From R-RK-3 sp031399085 (GTDB lineage Bacteria; Pseudomonadota; Alphaproteobacteria; Rhizobiales; Rhodomicrobiaceae): DNA of 64,000 nt. The DNA lies in the NCBI GenBank assembly GCA_031399085.1, contig JANNOQ010000107.1, positions 1 to 64,000 of the forward strand. Reading direction: 5' to 3'. The position numbers and the translations under genes are program-made. Of the stretch, positions 49,731-57,827 are shown one piece after another. The notes under the pieces were generated by a model, which made no database searches, was not told the origin of the DNA, and worked only from the letters and a program-made list of their open reading frames with translations. Positions within the stretch are counted from its first letter, which is position 1. Each line of letters opens with the position of its first letter.

Positions 49731-50375
49731 ATGGCGGAAGACAACGCGGACAATCATGACCACCCACACGACCACGACCACGACCATGACGGTTTGCCAT
49801 CTGACCCCGAACTGCGAGTGCGCGCCATCGAGACCTTGCTGGTCGAGAAGGGACTGGTCGATCCTGCCGCGCTGGACGCGATCATCGAAACCTATGAAAA
49901 CCGCATCGGGCCGCGCAATGGCGCGCAGGTGGTGGCGCGGGCTTGGACTGATCCGGGCTTTTTGCAACGCCTGCGCGACGATGCAACGGCGGCGATCGCG
50001 GAAATGGGTTTTGGCGGGCGGCAGGGTGAGCATATGGTCGCGGTCGAGAATACGCCCGAAATTCACAATCTCGTCGTCTGCACCCTTTGCAGTTGCTACC
50101 CTTGGCCGGTGCTTGGATTGCCTCCGACCTGGTATAAATCAGCCGCTTACCGCTCGCGGGCGGTGATAGACCCACGCAGCGTGCTGGCGGAGTTTGGCGT
50201 CTCGCTGGCGCCCGAGAAGGAAATCCGGGTCTGGGATTCAACGGCGGAAATCCGGTATCTGGTTATCCCCGAGCGGCCATCGGGAAGCCAACATTTGGCG
50301 CTCGGCGGGCTTGCCGCGCTGGTCACGCGCGACTCGATGATCGGCACGGGAATGCCGATGGCGGTGGGGCCATGA
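49731..50375 (+). CDS. nthA: Nitrile hydratase alpha subunit, cobalt type, with His-rich N-terminus
   Basis: The 214-residue product begins MAEDNADNHDHPHDHDHDHDG, carrying a cluster of six His within residues 9-19. The metal site is VVCTLCSCYPWPVLGLPP: the Cys-Thr-Leu-Cys-Ser-Cys form marks the cobalt type (the iron type has Ser). It hydrates nitriles to amides together with the beta subunit. RAVIDPRSVLAEFGVSL and DSTAEIRYLVIPERPSGSQ are typical of the fold. The gene overlaps the beta gene by 4 bases. The His cluster might help bind or deliver cobalt. Confidence 0.92.
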   Translation: MAEDNADNHDHPHDHDHDHDGLPSDPELRVRAIETLLVEKGLVDPAALDAIIETYENRIGPRNGAQVVARAWTDPGFLQRLRDDATAAIAEMGFGGRQGEHMVAVENTPEIHNLVVCTLCSCYPWPVLGLPPTWYKSAAYRSRAVIDPRSVLAEFGVSLAPEKEIRVWDSTAEIRYLVIPERPSGSQHLALGGLAALVTRDSMIGTGMPMAVGP

Positions 50376-51031
50376 ACGGGCTGCACGATGTTGGCGGATC
50401 GCACGGTTTCGGCCCTGTCGTTCCGGAGCCGGAAACGCCAGTTTTTTACCAGCCTTGGCATAAGCGGGTGTTCGCCGTCACGCTGGCGATGGGCGCATTG
50501 GGAAAGTGGTCGCTCGACGAATCCCGCCACGCGCGCGAAAGCCTGCCGCCCGAGGACATGATCACGCTCAGCTATTACGAGCGCCGACTGGCCGCGCTTA
50601 TTGGGTTGATGTTAAAGCATGGCTTTGTCAGCGAGGCTGAGTTGCGCGACGCGCGGGCGAGCCCGAATATTGTCCCCGCAACATCCGCGCTTCCCACCGC
50701 GAATGTTGCGACCGTTCTGTCTCAGGGCTCGCCAACCGAGAGGCCGCTCGCACGTCCTCCACGCTTTCAGCCCGGCGACCGCGTCCGGACGTTGAACATC
50801 CATCCCACCACCCATACGCGGCTGCCGCGCTACGCGCGCGGCCGGACCGGCGAGATCGCGATGTACCATGGCGCGCATGTGTTCGCGGATGCAAACGCCC
50901 ATCGCAAAGATGCGCCGGCCGAGCCGCTTTACGCGGTGCGGTTCGCTGCCCGCGAACTATGGGGCGGCGAAGCCGATCCCCGGCAGAGCGTGACCATCGA
51001 CCTCTGGGAGCCGCATCTTGAGCCCGCATGA
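50372..51031 (+). CDS. nthB: Nitrile hydratase beta subunit
   Basis: The 219-residue product opens MNGLHDVGGSHGFGPVVPEP, the conserved N-terminus of the beta subunit. It continues with FYQPWHKRVFAVTLAMGALG, SYYERRLAALIGLMLKHGFV, and the C-terminal RFQPGDRVRTLNIHPTTHTR with LPRYARGRTGEIAMYHGAHV. VTIDLWEPHLEP is the usual end. The gene overlaps nthA by ATGA and the accessory gene by 14 bases. Standard length. Confidence 0.93.
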   Translation: MNGLHDVGGSHGFGPVVPEPETPVFYQPWHKRVFAVTLAMGALGKWSLDESRHARESLPPEDMITLSYYERRLAALIGLMLKHGFVSEAELRDARASPNIVPATSALPTANVATVLSQGSPTERPLARPPRFQPGDRVRTLNIHPTTHTRLPRYARGRTGEIAMYHGAHVFADANAHRKDAPAEPLYAVRFAARELWGGEADPRQSVTIDLWEPHLEPA

Positions 51032-51374
51032 GTCCGGGCCAGAACGGCCGTTCGAAGAGCCGTGGCAGGCGAAAGCTTTCGCCCTTGCCGTGCATCTTTC
51101 GGAACGCGGGCTGTTCACTTGGCCGGAGTGGACCGAGATTTTTGCCGAGATGGGCCGCGAGCCGCAGTTCTCGAAGGATGTTTCGGAAGCCACCGACTAT
51201 TGGCGTCGATGGGTGCTGGCGCTGGAGCGGGTCATGGTCCTCCGGGGACATGCAACGCCTGCGACGATCGACAGGTTGCGGGCCGCCTGGGATGAGGCAT
51301 TTCACGCAACCCCGCACGCGCAGCCGGTTGCATTGCCGAATGAGTTGACGCGGGCGATTATGTCGACCGAATAG
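51018..51374 (+). CDS. Nitrile hydratase accessory/activator protein
   Basis: The 118-residue product begins at a TTG at 51018 (LSPHESGPERPFEEPWQAKA) or a later codon; there is no good ATG in frame. PFEEPWQAKAFALAVHLSER, FTWPEWTEIFAEMG and YWRRWVLALERVMV are conserved in NHase maturation proteins (P14K/CblG-type) that deliver cobalt to the alpha subunit. It overlaps nthB by 14 bases, so all three proteins are co-translated. It converges with the DUF6510 gene. Confidence 0.85.
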   Translation: MSPHESGPERPFEEPWQAKAFALAVHLSERGLFTWPEWTEIFAEMGREPQFSKDVSEATDYWRRWVLALERVMVLRGHATPATIDRLRAAWDEAFHATPHAQPVALPNELTRAIMSTE

Positions 51375-51389
51375 CCGCAGGCCGTGATT

Positions 51390-51677
51390 TCAGATGCTTC
51401 CCGGCGCGGTCGCAAAGGTCAGGCTGCGCAGACCCTGCATTTCGAGCCAGAAGCCGTGCGGCGTCTTTGCTACCCGCATCAGCACCCCGTCACAGCCGGG
51501 GCAGCGCATCACATAGCCCATAAGCCCGCCATAGAGCCGCGCCTCGGCGAATGGCCCTTCCCGTCCGCAGCCTGCGCAGCGTCCGGTGGCGAGGGTCATG
51601 TCGCGCCAGAACACCTCGCTTAGCACACCAGCCGCCGCGTTACCGTCCAACGGCTGCGCCTCGTTCTGCTCCATCAT
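51390..51677 (-). CDS. DUF6510 family protein, zinc-ribbon-like
   Basis: The product starts at 51677 or 51674 (MMEQNEAQPLDGNAAAGVLS) with about 95 residues. It contains ATGRCAGCGREGPFAEARLY and VMRCPGCDGVLMRVAK, two CxxC pairs forming a rubredoxin/zinc-ribbon-like site. This fits the DUF6510 family, which commonly stands downstream of sulfite-oxidase-like and ferredoxin-reductase-like genes, as here. The start overlaps the stop of the reductase gene. Function is unknown. Confidence 0.75.
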   Translation of the reverse strand: MMEQNEAQPLDGNAAAGVLSEVFWRDMTLATGRCAGCGREGPFAEARLYGGLMGYVMRCPGCDGVLMRVAKTPHGFWLEMQGLRSLTFATAPGSI

Positions 51678-52444
51678 CACGATCCTCCCGACGGCCCGAA
51701 CCGTTCTGTCTTGATCCGTCCTGCATCGATCCCCAGCTCGACCAGAGCCTGCGCGGCTGTTTCGACCAGCGGCGTCGGCCCGCAAATGAACACATGGGGT
51801 GCGGCCAGCTCGGGAATGCCGATTTCGGCCAGCATCGTTTTGTCGATCCGCCGCCGATAGCCTTGCCAGCCAGCGGGCTGCGCGCGCGTCAGCGTGTGAA
51901 TGAGGCGAACTGAGGGATCTTCCGCCGCCAGCCGCTCCAACTCGGCGCGATAGATGACGTCGTCCCAGCTCCGCGATGAATAAACCAGCAGCGCGCCGCA
52001 GGAATGGCCCGCGATGGCGCGATGGCGGAGCATGGCCATCAGCGGCACGATGCCGGAGCCTCCCGCGATCAGCACAAGCGGTCCAACCAGGCTATTCGAC
52101 CAGACGAAATAGCCACCGATCGGGCCGCGCAGCTCGAAAATGTCGCCGGGGCGAAGCTCTCCGGTGAGATAGGGCGACACCTCGCCATCGCTGATTGTCT
52201 CGACGGTCAGCTCGATCTCCCGCGCCTCGGGGGGCGAGCCGATCGAATAGCTGCGCTGCGCCTGATAGCCGTCCTCGGCGGTCAGCCGCACGTCGACATG
52301 CTGCCCGGACAAATGGCCCGGCCAGTCGGGCACTGCGAGCGTGAGCGTGCGCACGCGCGGCGTTTCATCCTTGATGCCGAGGAGTTCGGCCCGCCGCCAG
52401 ATTAAACGGCGCGGCGCGGCGTCCTGTGCGGGATCGTCAATCAC
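51677..52444 (-). CDS. Ferredoxin reductase-like FAD/NAD-binding oxidoreductase
   Basis: The start is the GTG at 52444 (VIDDPAQDAAPRRLIWRRA), overlapping the end of the sulfite-oxidase-like gene; the upstream part of the same open frame is a shadow of that gene. Motifs are the FAD site QRSYSIGSPPEAREIELTVE, LRGPIGGYFVWSN, NAD-binding LIAGGSGIVPLMAMLRHR, and the C-terminal APHVFICGPTPLVETAAQAL with ERFG. There is no 2Fe-2S domain at the C-terminus. It could pass electrons from NAD(P)H to the molybdoprotein or its partner. Confidence 0.85.
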   Translation of the reverse strand: MIDDPAQDAAPRRLIWRRAELLGIKDETPRVRTLTLAVPDWPGHLSGQHVDVRLTAEDGYQAQRSYSIGSPPEAREIELTVETISDGEVSPYLTGELRPGDIFELRGPIGGYFVWSNSLVGPLVLIAGGSGIVPLMAMLRHRAIAGHSCGALLVYSSRSWDDVIYRAELERLAAEDPSVRLIHTLTRAQPAGWQGYRRRIDKTMLAEIGIPELAAPHVFICGPTPLVETAAQALVELGIDAGRIKTERFGPSGGS

Positions 52445-53057
52445 CGGTGTAGCGCTGCTCGCGCCAGGGATCGCCATAAATGTGATAGCCGAGCGACTCC
52501 CAGAAGCCCGCCTCGTCCTTCTCGATGAACCGCAGCCGCCGCACCCATTTCGCGCTCTTCCAGAAATACAGATGCGGCACCAGCATCCGCGCGGGTCCGC
52601 CATGCGACGGCGCCAGCGGCAGACCTTCATAATGCGTCGCGACCATGCCCTTGCCGCCAAGAAGATCGGCGACGGGAACATTGGTCGTGTAGCCGCCATC
52701 GCAATGCAGCATGGTGAAGCCGCTGGGAGCCTCGGTCAGACCGACCGCTTCGAGCAGCGTGTCGAAGCTGACGCCGCGCCAATTCGTGTCGAATTTCGAC
52801 CATTTGGTCACGCAATGGATGTCGGTGCGAAGCTCCGTCTGCGGCAGGCTCTGGAACTCCGTCCAATTCCATTTCCCGAGCAGGGAGCCACCCAGTTGCA
52901 GCGCAAAGCTCCAATTGGCGACGGTGATGGACGGTGTTGGTCCAGCCGACAAAACCGGGAAGTCGGTGGTCAAATATTGGCCTGGAGGAAGCCGGTCACG
53001 TTGGTCGGATGAAGATCTGCGGGAGCGGAACCCGCGTGAAATCGGCGGCTCGTCCAT
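52437..53057 (-). CDS. Sulfite oxidase-like molybdopterin oxidoreductase
   Basis: The 206-residue product carries the molybdopterin domain of the SUOX/YedY-like group: FALQLGGSLLGKWNWTEFQS, IHCVTKWSKFDTNWRGVSFD with the Mo-binding Cys, and SHGGPARMLVPHLYFWKSAK with WVRRLRFI. Length is that of the small soluble SUOX-fold proteins. No Tat signal is obvious, so it may be cytosolic. It overlaps the reductase gene by 8 bases, forming a three-gene operon with DUF6510. Confidence 0.85.
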   Translation of the reverse strand: MDEPPISRGFRSRRSSSDQRDRLPPGQYLTTDFPVLSAGPTPSITVANWSFALQLGGSLLGKWNWTEFQSLPQTELRTDIHCVTKWSKFDTNWRGVSFDTLLEAVGLTEAPSGFTMLHCDGGYTTNVPVADLLGGKGMVATHYEGLPLAPSHGGPARMLVPHLYFWKSAKWVRRLRFIEKDEAGFWESLGYHIYGDPWREQRYTGD

Positions 53058-53199
53058 CGGACCTCCAGGCGAAAGCTGACGTGTTTTAACTAACCTATCA
53101 AATCCAATTCCTTACCGCCATCATCTATGCGGATAACTGCGCTATCTCTTTGCGCCGTCCGGTTCGAAACGATAGGCAGCACCGCGTCGGCCAGCTCGA

Positions 53200-53859
53200 T
53201 CAGCCGAGCCAAATGTCGAAATTGCCCGCGAGCGCGTCAGGCTCGATCCCGTCCGCCGCGGCGAGCCGCACGATCACACTGTCGCGCTGCCGGGCGTCGC
53301 GAATCCCATTCAGCACGCCGTCCCGCTCGTTTAGAGGCTCGCCAAAGACATACATCTGGGTGGTGAGGGGCGCGCCTGACGGCCGGGTCACTTGGAAATG
53401 AATATGCGGCGTGCGACCGGGATAGGCGACCGGCTTGATGGTGCGGAATTCATAGCGGCCAGCCTCATCTGTGCGGCTGCGGCCACGGCCCTGAAATCCG
53501 GTGTCGATTTGCCGGCTGCCGCGCGCGTCGCGAGGGTGGCGATAGATCCCGCGCGCGTCGCATTGCCAGATTTCGACCACCGCATCTCGAACCGGCGCGC
53601 CTTGCAGGTCGAACACATGGCCGCGCACATGCAGAACCTGGCCGATGGCGCTCGCAGCCGCCCCTTGCACTTTAACGAGATCATTGTCGATGTCACCGAG
53701 CCAATCGGCGGGATAGAACGGTCCCTCGGTCTGCCGCGGCGTCGGCGCCTGGACCGTGCCCGCCTGGAGGAAGCGCACCGGCAGACTGAGCGAGGCGGCA
53801 GCGGATGTCAGCACGGCGAGGGCGTGTCGGCGGCCGATCCGAGGGGTTGTCATTGGCAT
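53200..53859 (-). CDS. Tat-exported intradiol ring-cleavage dioxygenase-like protein
   Basis: The 219-residue product has a Tat-like leader (RIGRRHALAVLTSAAASLSL). The dioxygenase core includes QTEGPFYPADW, EIWQCDARGIYRHPRD, and GRYEFRTIKPVAYPGRTPH with HIHFQV. The Tyr and His residues expected for Fe(III) ligation (Y, Y, H, H) are present. Family members cleave catechol or protocatechuate; a periplasmic location is unusual for that activity and the substrate is unknown. It is next to a dienelactone hydrolase gene, consistent with aromatic compound breakdown. Confidence 0.8.
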   Translation of the reverse strand: MPMTTPRIGRRHALAVLTSAAASLSLPVRFLQAGTVQAPTPRQTEGPFYPADWLGDIDNDLVKVQGAAASAIGQVLHVRGHVFDLQGAPVRDAVVEIWQCDARGIYRHPRDARGSRQIDTGFQGRGRSRTDEAGRYEFRTIKPVAYPGRTPHIHFQVTRPSGAPLTTQMYVFGEPLNERDGVLNGIRDARQRDSVIVRLAAADGIEPDALAGNFDIWLG

Positions 53860-53948
53860 TGCGATCTCCTGTTTAGCAGGAAATGGGGCGGGGCGCGACG
53901 CACGCCAAGAGGATTGCGCGGCCGTGCTTTGGCTCGAAACGACTGCCG

Positions 53949-54854
53949 TTAGTCCTCGGCCTTCAAATGCCGCGCGAAAAATTCCATCGCCACGGCGGTG
54001 GCGTCTGCAGCCGCGGAGCGGTTCGCCTCGATGCTCTGGCGCTTGCGGGTCGGCGCATCAAAGCCATGCGTCGCGTCTTCAAACAGCGCGATCTCCACAC
54101 TTCCCCCAGCCTCGCGGCTTTCCTCCACCAGCGAGACGCAGCGCGTGTAAGAGACTTCCTCGTCAGCTGTACCGCTCAGGATCAGAACTGGGGCGTAAGG
54201 ACGGAATGGCGCGTCATCGAACCGCCCCTTCAGTTGGCACGCGGGGTAAAAAGCCAAAGCCGCGCGGAATCCTGTACGCGGGGTCGGCGGTTCAATTCCG
54301 GGCGCACCATCCGACATCGCCGAAAGTGCCGCGCTGCCACCGTTCGACCAGCCCATCAATCCGATTTGGTCCGGGATCACCTCCGGCCGCGCGTGCAGAT
54401 AGGCCAACGCGCCATAGGCGTCGAGCGGGCGGATCGTTACCTCATTCACCTCTGGCGGCCGCTCGTCATAGCTGTCGCGCGGAAAGCCCTCGGGATAGCC
54501 GCGCGGGCCGAAGCCATCGACGAGGATCGCCATATACCCTGCCTCGGCCCAATTGCGCCCCCAGGCTTTATGCCGAGCGGCAAGGGTCGAGGCATCGTAC
54601 ACGCCCTCGGCCCGCTCCGAATAGGCGCCGGACCGGCCGTGCATCATCACGACAGCGGGGCGGCGGGCATTTTCCGTCCAAGCAGGCTTGTAAAGATAGC
54701 CGATGAGCCTCGTTTTCCCGTCAGCGCTTGGAAAGGTCACGCGCTCGGGAACGGCGGCGTCATCCTTCGCTTGCGCCAAGCCGGTAGAGAGTAACAGCGC
54801 GATCAGAGCGGCGCTCGGCTTGGCCAACGCTGATAGGGAGGACTTGATCCGCAT
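53949..54854 (-). CDS. Secreted dienelactone hydrolase family protein
   Basis: From the ATG at 54854 the product is MRIKSSLSALAKPSAALIAL with a signal peptide ending near AQAKDD. The alpha/beta hydrolase core has VVMMHGRSGAYSERAEGVYD, GYMAILVDGFGPRG and QIGLMGWSNGGSAALSAMSD with the nucleophile Ser in GWSNGG. ILSGTADEEVSYTRC and DATHGFDAPTR give Asp and His. It fits the DLH family. It may act on a lactone from the neighbouring dioxygenase, but that is inferred from position only. An ATG at 54884 is an alternative. Confidence 0.85.
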   Translation of the reverse strand: MRIKSSLSALAKPSAALIALLLSTGLAQAKDDAAVPERVTFPSADGKTRLIGYLYKPAWTENARRPAVVMMHGRSGAYSERAEGVYDASTLAARHKAWGRNWAEAGYMAILVDGFGPRGYPEGFPRDSYDERPPEVNEVTIRPLDAYGALAYLHARPEVIPDQIGLMGWSNGGSAALSAMSDGAPGIEPPTPRTGFRAALAFYPACQLKGRFDDAPFRPYAPVLILSGTADEEVSYTRCVSLVEESREAGGSVEIALFEDATHGFDAPTRKRQSIEANRSAAADATAVAMEFFARHLKAED

Positions 54855-55063
54855 CGTGGTCCTGATCAAATGAGCCGACCGCATTCAACAGCGACGAGTA
54901 CTGGTTGACTCCGCTCCGCATGAACAGGAATTCATCGACTGTGTAAATCGAAGACTTAGCTTACCAAAGCTCGACGGAATGCGCCTTATCGGCCGCAATC
55001 AAAGATTGTCCTGGGACATTCGCAAAGCTAAGGTGCCGAGCTTCAACGTATGGGGGACTGTCA

Positions 55064-55882
55064 ATGACCTTGGACGCAACGGATTCCGAATCTGAACGAG
55101 TTTTGGCGCATCGTCTGCTCACTTACTGGCAGCGCGAGCTAGTAGCGGCGCCGGTCGCCGATGAACCGTTCCAGTACTTCTATTGCGATCATATATGGCC
55201 ACAGGACGTCTACGAGCAGATCCTCCAGAACTTGCCGCCGCACGATCTCTACGTGCCCCTTAACATCAAGCAATGGGTCAACGCTGAAGGCCTCTCGACG
55301 CGCGACCGCTTTTTGCTCACACCCGCTAACATTGAGCGTTTGGATCCGGAGCGCGCCGCTTTCTGGCGTCGGATCGTATTGGCGCTGACATCGGATGCGT
55401 TCAAGCGCCTGGTCTTCCGAAAGCTTAAGAACGACATCGCACGCCGGCTAGAGGTTGAGGCGGATCAGGCGGAAAACGCTCAGGTCTTTGTTAGCTGCTC
55501 ACTTTTGCGAGATGTAGAGGACTACAAGCTCAAGCCGCACACCGACGGCGTGCCGCGTGTTGTCACGTCGCAATTCTATTTCCCCTCTGACGACAGTCAA
55601 ATCGACCTTGGCACATCGCTCTATACAGAAGCGCCCCTGCTCAACCGCTTGTTTACTAAGCGGTTCCAAGAAGTTAAGCGTATGCCCTTCGCGCCCAATA
55701 GCGGCTATGCGTTCGCGGTGAATAATCTGCCGGATCATCGCAGCCTGCATGGCCGCGAGCTAATTAGGCATGGGGCAGGCGTTCGCAACTCGATGATTGT
55801 ATCATGGCTAACCGAGGAGCCGGAACAGCGCAAGACCTCGACAACTTCGGTTGTTCCGACCCACGACTTGGTTGTCGCCTGA
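55064..55882 (+). CDS. 2-oxoglutarate/Fe(II)-dioxygenase-like protein
   Basis: The 272-residue product has an N-terminal helical part (LAHRLLTYWQRELVAAPVAD) and later KLKPHTDGVPRVVTSQFYFP, which has the HxD part of an iron-binding motif. A distal His lies in DHRSLHGRELIRHGAGVRNS, followed by an Arg suited to 2-oxoglutarate binding. That layout is typical of jelly-roll 2OG-Fe(II) oxygenases, but no specific family is recognised. The FkbM methyltransferase gene follows after 23 bp, so the two may modify a common substrate such as a surface polysaccharide. Confidence 0.6.
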   Translation: MTLDATDSESERVLAHRLLTYWQRELVAAPVADEPFQYFYCDHIWPQDVYEQILQNLPPHDLYVPLNIKQWVNAEGLSTRDRFLLTPANIERLDPERAAFWRRIVLALTSDAFKRLVFRKLKNDIARRLEVEADQAENAQVFVSCSLLRDVEDYKLKPHTDGVPRVVTSQFYFPSDDSQIDLGTSLYTEAPLLNRLFTKRFQEVKRMPFAPNSGYAFAVNNLPDHRSLHGRELIRHGAGVRNSMIVSWLTEEPEQRKTSTTSVVPTHDLVVA

Positions 55883-55905
55883 GTGAGGGCACGGGCGCTG
55901 GAGGA

Positions 55906-56757
55906 ATGAAATTGGAACTGTTGCACAAAATCCCTAAACTTAAATGGCTGCCAATACGTCATTGGTACGATCTGCGTCAGGCGATGGGGTTGAGGGTCAG
56001 CCTGCGCGATCCTGAAGACGGAATACGGTATCGTTTCGTCGCCGATTCCTTACATTCCTATCAGCGGGCTCACAGCTTGCTGAGCAAGGAACCAGACATG
56101 ATCAATTGGCTGCGGAAACATTTGCGGCCGTCTGATGTATTTCTCGATATCGGCGCCAACATTGGGACTTTTTCGATCTACGCGGCTAAACATCTTTCCG
56201 CCGGCGGTCATGTTTATGCCTGCGAGCCCCATCTGCCAACCACCGTTCAACTTCTGCAGAATGTGGTCGCCAACGGTCTTGACGAACGCGTTTCGGTCAT
56301 TTCGGTGGCGGCGTCGGGCGAGGACAGCTTTGTGCCGTTCCGCTATAAGCGGTGGCGGCAGGGGGCATCCGGCAGCCAGCTTGGCATCGACGGCAGTCCT
56401 TCCGTGGATAAACATGTCGGGACTGAGTTGAAGTATGGGATGCGAGTCGACACGATGATTGCCCAGGGCGCTATTCGGGCTCCGGATCTAATCAAGATCG
56501 ACACGGATGGCATTGAGGTGCAGATACTTTCGGGGATGACCGAACTTTTGCGCAGCCATAAGCCTCGCTCTTTGCGGGTGGAGGTGCAGGTGGGTGAGCT
56601 GGCAAAGCAGGTGCAGCTAATGCAGTCTTGCGGCTATTCGCTCGTCGAACACCAAGTCATCGGCAAGTGGAAACGGATGATCGACCGAGGTCATTCGCTG
56701 GACGAAGTTGCGTTCAATGCGATATTCGAACCGGATCCAAGAGCCGTCCCGGCCTGA
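55906..56757 (+). CDS. FkbM-family methyltransferase
   Basis: From the ATG at 55906 the product is MKLELLHKIPKLKWLPIRHW. The FkbM domain starts around residue 70: SDVFLDIGANIGTFSIYAAK (SAM motif I), HVYACEPHLPTTVQLLQNVV, SVISVAASGEDSFVPF, and DLIKIDTDGIEVQILSGMTE with LRSHKPRSLRVEVQ. FkbM enzymes O-methylate sugars or antibiotics. The good ribosome binding site GGAGGA precedes the start. It is probably co-transcribed with the upstream 2OG-like gene. Confidence 0.88.
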   Translation: MKLELLHKIPKLKWLPIRHWYDLRQAMGLRVSLRDPEDGIRYRFVADSLHSYQRAHSLLSKEPDMINWLRKHLRPSDVFLDIGANIGTFSIYAAKHLSAGGHVYACEPHLPTTVQLLQNVVANGLDERVSVISVAASGEDSFVPFRYKRWRQGASGSQLGIDGSPSVDKHVGTELKYGMRVDTMIAQGAIRAPDLIKIDTDGIEVQILSGMTELLRSHKPRSLRVEVQVGELAKQVQLMQSCGYSLVEHQVIGKWKRMIDRGHSLDEVAFNAIFEPDPRAVPA

Positions 56758-56815
56758 GATTGAGGGACGGCGCGCCCGCCGTTGCGCGCACCCAACCGCG
56801 AACAGGAGACCGAGA

Positions 56816-57100
56816 ATGGCCGGAGTGAGCAAGAGCGAAATCGAGGAAGGCTTCGAGGTGTTTGCCGCCGATGGCCAACCGGGCGTGGGCGCGGTCAGGC
56901 GGCTTTTGTCGCCCGATCAGCCCGAACTGGTAATCTACATCGAAAACGCCGGGGACTTTCGCATTCCCCTCGATGCGATCCGGGAAGTCCACTCGCAAAA
57001 GGTAATCCTCGATCTGAGCAAACTGGACCACAAACTTCAACACGCCATCCGCCATGCTCATGACGTGGAAGACCCCGATATCGCGAGTCGCACCGCCTAG
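56816..57100 (+). CDS. Small conserved hypothetical protein
   Basis: The 94-residue product from the ATG at 56816 is MAGVSKSEIEEGFEVFAADG followed by VGAVRRLLSPDQPELVIYIE. It ends with a helix KLDHKLQHAIRHAHDVEDPD. The N-terminal half resembles PRC-barrel-like small domains (E..F.VFAADG..VG.V). A GGAGACC ribosome binding site supports the start. Family is not assigned and function is unknown. Divergent/convergent neighbours: it converges with the phosphatase. Confidence 0.65.
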   Translation: MAGVSKSEIEEGFEVFAADGQPGVGAVRRLLSPDQPELVIYIENAGDFRIPLDAIREVHSQKVILDLSKLDHKLQHAIRHAHDVEDPDIASRTA

Positions 57101-57136
57101 GATTACGGACGAGGCAGGTCGGCAGTTCACCGAAGC

Positions 57137-57748
57137 TTAGTTCGCCGCCGGCGCTGGAAGCGACCCTACGACCGTCAGCTCATTGCTTGCCGTACGCCGC
57201 ATGACAATCATTTCACCCGACGCCGTCATTTCGCTGGCAAGGGCGGAAATAACGACCTGATGGGTCACGAGAACAGCCGGTTTCGAAAGATCCATCGCCG
57301 CGATGTCCTGACGAAGTTGCCGGATTTGTTCGCGCGCGCGGTTCGGCTCGTCGAAGAAGGAGTTGAGCGAGGTAAGCCTCGCGACCTCTCCGAGGCCCAG
57401 AAGTCGAGCTGTCTCCAAACAGCGGCACCATTCGCTTGATAGCACCTTGGCGCTCCCGAGTCCGCCCGAGCGAAGCGCATCGCCGATACGCTGCGCCTGC
57501 CTCCGGCCGGCTTCAGACAAATTTCGCTGCGAGGCGCAATCATTCGGTTGAAACCCGGCCGGATCGCCGGTGCCGGGCGCGAGGGCGTGTCGCATGATGA
57601 TGAAATGGCCGGGCGTGCGGAGCGCTGCGAAGATCGAGTCGACGCTGTTCCCGGCCGCCGCCGCCGGCAGCGCGCCGATCAGCGGCGCAATAAGCAACGC
57701 AATGGCAAGCCGCGCCCCAACGCGCGCAAAAATGGGGAGTAGTTTCAA
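57137..57748 (-). CDS. Secreted histidine phosphatase superfamily protein
   Basis: The 203-residue product has a signal peptide (LAIALLIAPLIGALPAAAAG). The active-site motif is HFIIMRHALAPGTGDPAGF (RHA, the phosphohistidine). NLSEAGRRQAQRIGDALRSG, VLSSEWCRCLETARLLGLG and VLVTHQVVISALA follow the SixA/phosphoglycerate mutase-like family pattern. It is expected in the periplasm. The substrate is unknown; a role in phosphorylated sugar or small-molecule dephosphorylation is possible. Confidence 0.85.
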   Translation of the reverse strand: MKLLPIFARVGARLAIALLIAPLIGALPAAAAGNSVDSIFAALRTPGHFIIMRHALAPGTGDPAGFQPNDCASQRNLSEAGRRQAQRIGDALRSGGLGSAKVLSSEWCRCLETARLLGLGEVARLTSLNSFFDEPNRAREQIRQLRQDIAAMDLSKPAVLVTHQVVISALASEMTASGEMIVMRRTASNELTVVGSLPAPAAN

Positions 57749-57827
57749 GCGCCGGCCTCCGTGTCTGATCTATTTCGATCTCAGGCATTTGGGCGCAGCG
57801 CGGAGTGGATCAAGATGGCCCGTTGCC

